DNA of 64,000 nt. Origin: Bacteroidaceae bacterium. GTDB taxonomy: Bacteria > Bacteroidota > Bacteroidia > Bacteroidales > Bacteroidaceae. Of this stretch, positions 1 through 8,982 are shown piece after piece. Both the position numbers and the translations under genes were made by a program. Each line of letters opens with the position of its first letter. Within the stretch, counting starts at the first letter, position 1. The notes below the pieces were generated by a model that saw only the letters and a list, made by a program, of their open reading frames with translations, did not search any database and had not been told where the DNA came from. The stretch covers positions 1 to 64,000 of the forward strand of contig JAGCPY010000020.1 of NCBI GenBank assembly GCA_017965425.1, written 5' to 3'.

Positions 1-153
1 ACTGAGAGAATCTGGGATATGATACTTGAGATCGTCCGCGAAATCGCAGAGTGCTTCAATATCGAGGATGAACAGATCCTTGATATGCTCGTGAACAGGT
101 CGGACAAACTCTCTCATTTTATTGAAATCTATCAATTAAAACTGGCAAGTTAG
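1..153 (+). CDS. C-terminal end of an unidentified protein, possibly a transposase (5' end outside window)
   Basis: Frame 1 is open from the left edge to a TAG at 151-153, giving 50 residues of a helical, charged C-terminus (for example IWDMILEIVREIAECF). No family can be named from this. The stop lies inside a 7-bp inverted repeat (GCAAGTT AGG AACTTGC, about 145-161), and about 15 bases further on a truncated surface-protein gene begins. That arrangement fits the right end of an insertion sequence whose transposase runs off the window, but neither a terminal inverted repeat nor a target duplication can be tested here. Confidence 0.4.
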   Translation, partial: TERIWDMILEIVREIAECFNIEDEQILDMLVNRSDKLSHFIEIYQLKLAS

Positions 154-170
154 GAACTTGCGAAACTTGA

Positions 171-581
171 ATTATTTATAATAAGATTAATCCAAGTATC
201 GTTTACAATTCGACTCTAAGAAATAATTATGTCTACGTGTTGGATAGTTTGGAATATAATCCTTTTCCAACATCCGTCTCTTTGTATAATAATGTGAGCA
301 ACGCAGATTCACTCTGCTTCAACGCTTCCAACACGACCAACAAGGTTGCTGCCGAAACGGCTTTCTTCAAAACATTCACGGGCAGCTACAACGACATGGA
401 AACCTTTGAACTGACCGAAGAAGCGAAGACGAAGTACTTAGGCAACGATGACACGCAGATTGGCATCTATGGCGGCACTGTTCCTTTCGACTCTACTCCC
501 TCGAATCCACAAATCAAATCGTTGCAAGTGGCATCGAAGCCCGTTGACGGAAAGCTGAAGGTGCAGGTGGAATTGAAATAA
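171..581 (+). pseudogene. 3' remnant of a beta-helix-type surface protein
   Basis: The frame is open from just after a TGA at 168-170 to the stop at 581, with no ATG before the protein-like text starts (VYNSTLRNNYVYVLDSLEYN). The only candidate start is a GTG at 237 (114 aa). The C-terminus (DDTQIGIYGGTVPFDS, then a short tail ending KVQVELK) resembles the end of right-handed parallel beta-helix surface proteins of Bacteroidales, which normally have several hundred residues upstream. The missing N-terminus beside a probable IS end suggests disruption by insertion. It sits 13 bp before the next gene, so it was probably the first gene of that operon. The family assignment is by recollection of the C-terminal pattern. 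Confidence 0.5.
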
Positions 582-594
582 GAACCAAAGGAAC

Positions 595-2523
595 ATGCGT
601 AAGTTTAGTATCCTATTTCTGTTCTGTCTCTTCTCGCTCCCTTCGGCGTGGGGACAGACGCCCTATACCTACCGCTATTGGTTCGACGGTGACACGGCAA
701 ACATCCAGGAGGACGTGCTGCCTGCGGATAGGATGGTCAACCTGCCTGTGGACAAGCTCAGGGGTTGGTATCATCTGTTACGCTTCCAAGTCCGTGAACA
801 AGGCGGCTTGTGGAGTTCCGTTTGCACACAAGCTTTTGTGCTTGTGCCGGAAGGCAACCGTTATGAAGGAGGGCAATACCGCTATTGGTTCGACGAAAAC
901 GCCGATACCGTCGTCACGGGTACGATGACCTCAGAGGTCTTGCCGATTGACATTCCTGTTAGCCAACTCACGGGTTGGCTCCATCTGCTGCACTTCCAAG
1001 TTCGCGATAACGAAGGCTTGTGGAGTTCGGTTGGTACACGTTCCTTTGCGATGGTACCTGAAGCTGACCGCTATGCCAGTGGACAGTATCGCTACTGGTT
1101 TGACGAAAACAAGGAAGATGCTGTCACAGGAAGTATGACCTCGAAGGTTTTGCCGCTGGACATCCCTGTGAATCAACTCACGGGCTGGTTCCATCTTTTG
1201 AACTTCCAGGTGGCGGACAGTCGTGGCGTGTGGATTTCGATCAATACCCGTTCCTTCGCCTTGATACCAGATGCAGACAGACGCTATACTGACGGCGGAA
1301 GGTACAGCTATTGGTTCGACGACAACATGACAGATGCTGTCAACGGCACGCTGACAGCTAAGGCTTTCGAACTGGAGTTCCCCGTCGACACCATGACAGA
1401 AGGCGACCATGTCCTGAAAATGCGCGTCTGGGATCATGATGAGAAGTATAGTTCCGTAGCAGCCTGTCCGTTCTATCTCTCTGCCAGCAGCCTGACCATT
1501 TTGTCAGCAGAAGGCGGTACGGTGGGTTTGCATGAAGACGTAATTCGCGAAGACACGGTTGACTATAATTTCCTCGACGGCACTTGGCAACATCTGACGA
1601 TTACGCCCGACGAAGGCTACGTGGTGGACAGCGTGGTGGTGAACGGTACGGAAAACGTGACGTCACAAATTACAGACGGACAGCTGACGGTGGTAATTGG
1701 CGAAGTGTCTGCCGTGGATGTCACCTACGCATTGGCCGACTTCATGAAGTTGGGCGACGTGAACAACGACAAGCGCGTGTCGGCAGCCGACATCGCCCTG
1801 ACGGTGGATTACCTCATTGGCGGCACGCCGTCGCCCTTCATACGTCGACAGGCTGACGCGAACAGCGACGGAGAAATCAACGTGGGTGACCTGACACGCA
1901 TCGTGGACTTCATCACAGGAGCAGTACCACGTGGGATAAAGAGAATTGAGAAAAGAGAAGAAGAGAAAAAGGAGATAAAAGATAGAAGTTATAATGACGT
2001 ACTCACGGGTTGTCTGACCGGAAAGGGAATGGAAATTGCCTTGCAAAACGAAGCCGAATACACGGCATTCCAGATGGCGCTGACATTACATGAAGGTGTG
2101 GAGGCCGAAGACGTGCGGATTTCTGCTGTACGTCGGCATGACCACGTGGTGGCCAGCGGACGTCTGGCCGACGGACGGCTGAATGTGGTCGTCTATTCAG
2201 GCAAGAACCGTCCGCTGCATGGCAACGAAGGCCCGCTCTTGGAGGTGAGCTTCGGCGACGGAGCTGCTGAGGTCGATAACGTGCAGGTGGATGACATCGT
2301 GTTCGTGACGAAGGCCGGAGAGGTGTGCAAGTTCGCCCCATTAACGATTAGCGGGTCTGACGGCATCGAAAGACTCTCCACCGACTCCTTCCGCGAAGGA
2401 AAGGGAGAGGCTGGCATGGTGTATGACCTTGGCGGTCGGAGAATGCCAGACGGAAAGGTTGTCAAGAACAAGTTGCCACACGGTGTGTATATTGTGAACG
2501 GCAAAAAGATTATCTTCAAATGA
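595..2523 (+). CDS. secreted repeat protein with dockerin and cohesin-like domains
   Basis: 642 aa with a clear signal peptide (cleavage near SAWGQ, residue 21). Four copies of a unit of about 72 residues follow, each opening with Y-R/S-YWFD (near residues 25, 95, 164 and 236) and containing a GWxHLLxFQVRD-like core. A dockerin-like region (about 385-440) has two calcium-loop motifs, DVNNDKRVSAADI and DANSDGEINVGDL. After a lysine/glutamate-rich linker comes a beta-rich segment (about 475-590) like the cohesin/carbohydrate-binding fold. The end (VYDLGGRRM...GVYIVNGKKIIF) matches the short C-terminal beta domain of many Bacteroidales secreted proteins, possibly a sorting signal. Its stop overlaps the next start (ATGA), so the two are probably translationally coupled. 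The substrate or partner is unknown. Confidence 0.75.
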   Translation: MRKFSILFLFCLFSLPSAWGQTPYTYRYWFDGDTANIQEDVLPADRMVNLPVDKLRGWYHLLRFQVREQGGLWSSVCTQAFVLVPEGNRYEGGQYRYWFDENADTVVTGTMTSEVLPIDIPVSQLTGWLHLLHFQVRDNEGLWSSVGTRSFAMVPEADRYASGQYRYWFDENKEDAVTGSMTSKVLPLDIPVNQLTGWFHLLNFQVADSRGVWISINTRSFALIPDADRRYTDGGRYSYWFDDNMTDAVNGTLTAKAFELEFPVDTMTEGDHVLKMRVWDHDEKYSSVAACPFYLSASSLTILSAEGGTVGLHEDVIREDTVDYNFLDGTWQHLTITPDEGYVVDSVVVNGTENVTSQITDGQLTVVIGEVSAVDVTYALADFMKLGDVNNDKRVSAADIALTVDYLIGGTPSPFIRRQADANSDGEINVGDLTRIVDFITGAVPRGIKRIEKREEEKKEIKDRSYNDVLTGCLTGKGMEIALQNEAEYTAFQMALTLHEGVEAEDVRISAVRRHDHVVASGRLADGRLNVVVYSGKNRPLHGNEGPLLEVSFGDGAAEVDNVQVDDIVFVTKAGEVCKFAPLTISGSDGIERLSTDSFREGKGEAGMVYDLGGRRMPDGKVVKNKLPHGVYIVNGKKIIFK

Positions 2524-5500
2524 AAGGTTTTGCTTCTATGAAACGAATATACCATATTATTATAGGACTTGTCGCACTCATGACTGCGACCGTTGTTCAT
2601 GCCGATAACCTGACGGCAGAGACGGTGAACTTCGGGCGAGAAGATACGGCTTTACTTACGCTGGGCTTAGAGAATGATGAGGATAAGGCATGGACAGTGT
2701 ATCAGTTCGTGCTTACGTTGCCAGAAGGCCTTGAACTGGCAACCGACAGTCTGGGCGAGTATGTCTGTGAGCTGTCAGACCGCAACGATATCAACAGTTC
2801 CCTGACCATTCATGCGCAGACGGCTACCCGCTATGCTATCGTCTGCTATTCACCAGAAGGTTTATCGCTGACAGGTACGTCTGGAACCCTGATGACACTC
2901 AGCATACAAGCCAATGACTCGTTGCGCGGACATCAACTGACGGCAGAGATAAGTGAAGTGCTGTTCTCCACGAAGGGCGGAGTAGAGACCACGCTGGACG
3001 ACATCACGGTGGACATCAACGTGGCTGCCCGGATTGTCTTGACCGCTACAAGCTACACTGTGGAATATGGTGAACCGCTGCCAACATACAGTTTTACGAC
3101 GACTGGAGCAGAACTCAACGGTACGCCGAACCTGCATTGCGAGGCTGTGCAAGGTTCGCCCGTAGGAATTTACCCCATTGTCATCGAGCGTGGCTCGGTT
3201 ACCAACTACAACGACAGCTATATCAATGGAACGCTTACCATTACACGTGCTCCACTCACCATCATTGCCGACAGCTATAGTCGTGAGTATGGTGAAGTGA
3301 ATCCGACGCTCACCGCTACATACACAGGTTTTAAACTTGAAGAAACGCCGGAAGTACTGAACGCGCAACCCGTCCTCTCCACAGCGTGCACGCCGCAGAC
3401 GACGGTGGGCGAATATCCCATCATAGCCTCTGATGCCGAGGCCACGAACTATGACATCACTTATATAGACGGTACGCTCACGATTACGCGTGCACCGCTG
3501 ACGATTACTGCCGACAACCAGACGCGTCGATATGGTGATGAAGAGCCATCATTCACTGTGACATATATAGGATTTAAGAACGGCGAGACGGCAGAGGCAC
3601 TCGACAAACAACCCACCGTGATGACGGCAACAACGGCCACATCTTCCGTGGGCAGTTACATACTCACAGTGGCTGGCGCAGAGAGTCCCGACTATGCTTT
3701 CACCTATCTGGAAGGCATGTTGACCATTACGAAAACACCACTCATCATCATCGCCAATGATCAGACACGGAGACAGGGCGAGATGAACCCAGAGCTGACG
3801 CTGACATACGAAGGTTTTAAGAACGGCGAGACGGCAGATATATTGTTGCGACAACCCACGGTGCTGACCCAGCGAGTGTCGTCTTCAGAGCCTGGCACCT
3901 ACCCCATCACCGTCAACGGAGCTGAAGCAGAAAACTATGAGATTACGCATGTCAATGGTTCATTCACCGTCGTGGAAGCCATTTCCGTAACGCTGACCGC
4001 AACTAGTTATTTCCGTGAATACGGTGACGAGAACCCAGTCTTGGAGTTTACTTACGAAGGAGCTCAGGTAGATGGACTACCAAAAATTACTTGCGAAGCC
4101 ACAGCCACCTCACCCATAGGCATCTATCCCATCGTTATTGAGAAAGGTGGTGTTGCCAACTACAACGATCATTACGTCAACGGTACACTGACCATCACAA
4201 AGGCACCGCTAGTCATCAGCGGCGGCAGCTATCAGGTGAAGCAAGGTGAGTCGATGCCAGAACTTGTTCCGGTGTATACAGGTTTCAAGAACGGTGAAAC
4301 AGCCGAGGTGCTGACCAAGCAACCGATTCTCACCTGTGAAGCCACTTCTACGAACAAGCAAGGTACTTATACCATCACGGTAGCAGGGGCAGAAGCTATG
4401 AACTATGAAATCAGCTACGAGGTTGGACAACTTATTGTGACAGCAGCCGAGACAATTGAATGCAACATTCAAGTGACGGGATCTGGCAGTGTACGCATCG
4501 GTGGTGAAACTGTCAGCGTTGAGGGTTCGGTAGCTATTGTCAAAGACCTCGGCTACACCGTAGAATTATTGCCCGGCGAAGGACAGCGTGTAGGACGATT
4601 GATTGTAGGTGGCGAAAATGTGACAGCCAAGGTGACAGATGACAACACTTATCAACTGCCACCGCAGACGACAGCTGTCAGCATCGAAGTCATCTTCGTT
4701 GAAGACTTGCCTGTCATCATGGTGGACGGTCTATGCTTCGGTGAAATCCACAATGAAATCGATAAGTTAAAACTGATGCCTCTGGACGAAGGTTATACGG
4801 GCGACATCGTCATTCCCACAAGCATCGAGTACGTTGGGCGGACGCTGACCGTGGTTGGTATTGACAAAACGGCTTTCTTGGATTGCGAGTGGCTACGAAG
4901 CGTGCATCTGCCGTCGTCATTGGAAAGTAGCTATACTGGTTCCAACCTGTTCTCGACATGCCCGAGGCTGGCGGCCATCATCTGGGATGCTTCGTTCGGC
5001 ATGACTCGCCAGCGTGTCGGCGTCCTGAGCAACCCGAATCTACTCGTTTATGTAGAGGATAACTCGCTTGCACCTACATTTGTAGAGAATGTCATTGTCA
5101 AAGGCCAAGCTAAGGAAATCATACTTTACGGAGAAGGAGATTACGATTTCTATTGCCCACGTGCATTCCAAGCCAAGAAGATAGTTTACGAACATTACTT
5201 CTCCATGGAAACTCATAAAGATGAATGCAGGGGGTGGGAAGCTATCGTCTTGCCGTTTAACGTGGACAGAATACATCACAGGAATGGAGAGCTCACTCCT
5301 TTTGCCGTCTATGATTACGATAAGGGACTGAACGACCGTCCCTTCTGGCTCTATGAGTACGGTGAGGATGATCAGTTCAAGGCTGTCTCTGTCTTTAAAG
5401 CCAACACTCCTTACATCATTTCCATGCCCAACGATCCTGCTTACATTGAGGATTATCGTCTTGGTGGTAGCGTATCGTTCTCTGGAACAGAAGTGGAGGT

Positions 5501-5894
5501 GAAAGCATCGGATGAGAAAAATCTCATCGTCAGCAGAGGCCAGAAGCGGTCATTCCATCCTGTGTATCAGCAGCTGCAAAGAGGTGAAATCAGCAACAGT
5601 CTTGCATTGAACACAGAGCCATGGCGTGATTATCCCGTAGGTAGTGTGTTTGTCAGAAACCTTCGTGCCCTGCACCCCTTTGAAGCCTATTTTATCAACG
5701 AAAGCAATGCAGTCAGAGAAGATGAGTGGTTCAGCGTCTTCGACGCAACGACGGAAATCGCTTCCATAGAAATGCCAAAGAAAAAGAACGAGAACGGAAC
5801 CTGCATGATGTATGACATGGCAGGACGGAAGATGAACAAAGCGATGAAGCCAGGTCTCTACATCATGGGTGGACGAAAAGTCGTGATACGATAA
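2520..5894 (+). CDS. secreted MBG-repeat/BspA-like protein with N-terminal cohesin-like domain
   Basis: 1124 aa. The ATG at 2520 overlaps the previous stop; an alternative ATG at 2538 gives an equally good signal peptide (MKRIYHIIIGLVALMTATVVHA). Residues about 28-168 look like a cohesin/CBM-type beta sandwich. Six MBG-type repeats of about 78 residues follow (about 172-640), each with a pattern like LTITADxxTRxYGDExP...YxGFKNGET and ending NGTLTITKAPL. A bacterial beta-repeat segment (about 645-735) precedes a BspA/LRR_5-like stretch (about 740-850: VIPTSIEYVGRTLTVVGIDKTAFLDC). The last 25 residues (MYDMAGRKM...GLYIMGGRKVV) match the sorting-like tail of the upstream gene. It is probably a long surface-exposed adhesin or glycan-contact protein made together with the dockerin protein. 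Confidence 0.75.
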   Translation: MKGFASMKRIYHIIIGLVALMTATVVHADNLTAETVNFGREDTALLTLGLENDEDKAWTVYQFVLTLPEGLELATDSLGEYVCELSDRNDINSSLTIHAQTATRYAIVCYSPEGLSLTGTSGTLMTLSIQANDSLRGHQLTAEISEVLFSTKGGVETTLDDITVDINVAARIVLTATSYTVEYGEPLPTYSFTTTGAELNGTPNLHCEAVQGSPVGIYPIVIERGSVTNYNDSYINGTLTITRAPLTIIADSYSREYGEVNPTLTATYTGFKLEETPEVLNAQPVLSTACTPQTTVGEYPIIASDAEATNYDITYIDGTLTITRAPLTITADNQTRRYGDEEPSFTVTYIGFKNGETAEALDKQPTVMTATTATSSVGSYILTVAGAESPDYAFTYLEGMLTITKTPLIIIANDQTRRQGEMNPELTLTYEGFKNGETADILLRQPTVLTQRVSSSEPGTYPITVNGAEAENYEITHVNGSFTVVEAISVTLTATSYFREYGDENPVLEFTYEGAQVDGLPKITCEATATSPIGIYPIVIEKGGVANYNDHYVNGTLTITKAPLVISGGSYQVKQGESMPELVPVYTGFKNGETAEVLTKQPILTCEATSTNKQGTYTITVAGAEAMNYEISYEVGQLIVTAAETIECNIQVTGSGSVRIGGETVSVEGSVAIVKDLGYTVELLPGEGQRVGRLIVGGENVTAKVTDDNTYQLPPQTTAVSIEVIFVEDLPVIMVDGLCFGEIHNEIDKLKLMPLDEGYTGDIVIPTSIEYVGRTLTVVGIDKTAFLDCEWLRSVHLPSSLESSYTGSNLFSTCPRLAAIIWDASFGMTRQRVGVLSNPNLLVYVEDNSLAPTFVENVIVKGQAKEIILYGEGDYDFYCPRAFQAKKIVYEHYFSMETHKDECRGWEAIVLPFNVDRIHHRNGELTPFAVYDYDKGLNDRPFWLYEYGEDDQFKAVSVFKANTPYIISMPNDPAYIEDYRLGGSVSFSGTEVEVKASDEKNLIVSRGQKRSFHPVYQQLQRGEISNSLALNTEPWRDYPVGSVFVRNLRALHPFEAYFINESNAVREDEWFSVFDATTEIASIEMPKKKNENGTCMMYDMAGRKMNKAMKPGLYIMGGRKVVIR

Positions 5895-5930
5895 TTGTGG
5901 AAGCTAAAGAAGTCAGAGAAGATAAGGAAG

Positions 5931-5972
5931 TAAACGCTAATCGTTAAACGCTAAACGTTAAACGATAATCGC
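5931..5972 (+). repeat. six tandem heptanucleotides, TAA(A/T)CGN type
   Basis: The units read TAAACGC, TAATCGT, TAAACGC, TAAACGT, TAAACGA, TAATCGC without gaps. They fill the space between the stop of the MBG protein and the stop of the convergent ABC-F gene at 5975. Variation is confined to unit positions 4 and 7. Confidence 0.8.
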
Positions 5973-5974
5973 TT

Positions 5975-7816
<1,842 letters not shown>

Positions 7817-7883
7817 CTATGATTTAAGCCTCTCTGCTTCTGCCTGTAACGTTCTTTGTCTTATTTCAAAATTGTTGCAGAGT

Positions 7884-8387
7884 ATGAAAGGAAAAACTAT
7901 TCACTTGCACCGCCGCCGCAAGGTCAACAGCCTCTGCCGCTGCACCCCACGGCAGGGAATCGTAGCCCTCCATCCCGCCGACGTACGCCGTCTGTACGAT
8001 GAAGTATTAAGCCAGATTCTCCACTCCAACAACCCGGGTGCCATTGCCGGTGCCGCGATTCAGGCGGGAGAAACACTCGTGCAGTGCTCCCATCCCCTGC
8101 TCGCCTTGAAGTTGATGCAGGTGGCACTGAAACACCTTCTAAATGTGGATGAGGAGTTGCAGCGCGACTACGCCTTGAACCACTACATGCCTAACCGCCA
8201 TGACTTCCGACAGTGGTATCTGCCTTGGCCGTCCCGAGTGAGCGAAGCGGACGCCAGAGAGCTGGCAGCAAAGGTAGATGCGCTGAGGGATGACATCAAC
8301 AAGCATCTGGGATGGACGGAGCGCTCCCACCAGCGCTACCGCATTCACCGCCTCTACGAACGCCTTTTCGAAGAGATTTATGAGTAG
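7884..8387 (+). CDS. conserved hypothetical protein
   Basis: 167 aa from the ATG at 7884. The frame is open further upstream, but the extra text overlaps the divergent ABC-F promoter and looks non-coding. The protein is basic at the N-terminus (MKGKTIHLHRRRKVNSLCR), has no signal peptide or membrane segment, and is mostly helical with conserved-looking runs (NNPGAIAGAAIQAGE, HPLLALKLMQVALKHLL, RQWYLPWPSRVSEADA). No known family was recognised. The codon usage and amino-acid make-up are those of a real gene. Its 3' end overlaps the convergent yigZ-like gene by 10 bp. Confidence 0.6.
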   Translation: MKGKTIHLHRRRKVNSLCRCTPRQGIVALHPADVRRLYDEVLSQILHSNNPGAIAGAAIQAGETLVQCSHPLLALKLMQVALKHLLNVDEELQRDYALNHYMPNRHDFRQWYLPWPSRVSEADARELAAKVDALRDDINKHLGWTERSHQRYRIHRLYERLFEEIYE

Positions 8388-8977
8388 TAGAAGCGTAGCC
8401 CTTCGATTTTCTCCAGTCGCTGGCGCAGGCGCGGCATCAGGGAAGCACGTATGGAGAGCGTCATCAGGCAGTCGTTCTCGAAGGTTTGGGAAAGGATGGA
8501 GGGTTCCTCCTCCTTGACAATGCGCATCACTGAGTTCATCAGTGGATATTCGAAGGCGATGGAGACTTGCTCGTCCACCGTCTTCTCGATGACAGTAGCA
8601 GCTGAGATGGCCTCGGCTGCTGCTGCCTTATACGCCTGTATGAGCCCGCTGGTACCCAGCTTGACGCCCCCAAAATAGCGGACGACGATGATGAGGATGT
8701 CTGTCAGCTCGTTCGAGTTGATTTGTCCGAGGATGGGTTTTCCTGCTGTACCGCTGGGTTCCCCATTGTCGTTGGCACGGAAGACGAGGCGCTCGTGACC
8801 GAGCATATAGGCATAGCAGACGTGGCGGGCATCGTAGAACTTTTTTTGATGGACGTCCAAGAGTTCTTTAATTTCTTCGACCGTAGTGACAGGAAAAGCG
8901 AAGGCAAGAAACTTGCTTCGTTTCTCCGTGTATTGTCCTTCCGAAGGAGAGGCTATGGTCTTGAAAAAGTCTTCCAT
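8378..8977 (-). CDS. YigZ/IMPACT family protein (UPF0029)
   Basis: 199 aa, the usual length for bacterial YigZ. The diagnostic N-terminal domain is present: KRSKFLAFAFPV (20-30), DARHVCYAYMLG (49-60), NDNGEPSGTAGKPIL (69-83) and VVRYFGGVKLGTSGLIQAY (about 97-115). The C-terminal half is the DUF1949-like ferredoxin fold. The family is related to eukaryotic IMPACT; its bacterial role is unsettled. It begins 5 bp after the stop of the restriction enzyme gene and is probably the last gene of the long minus-strand string. Confidence 0.9.
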   Translation of the reverse strand: MEDFFKTIASPSEGQYTEKRSKFLAFAFPVTTVEEIKELLDVHQKKFYDARHVCYAYMLGHERLVFRANDNGEPSGTAGKPILGQINSNELTDILIIVVRYFGGVKLGTSGLIQAYKAAAAEAISAATVIEKTVDEQVSIAFEYPLMNSVMRIVKEEEPSILSQTFENDCLMTLSIRASLMPRLRQRLEKIEGLRFYYS

Positions 8978-8982
8978 GTATT

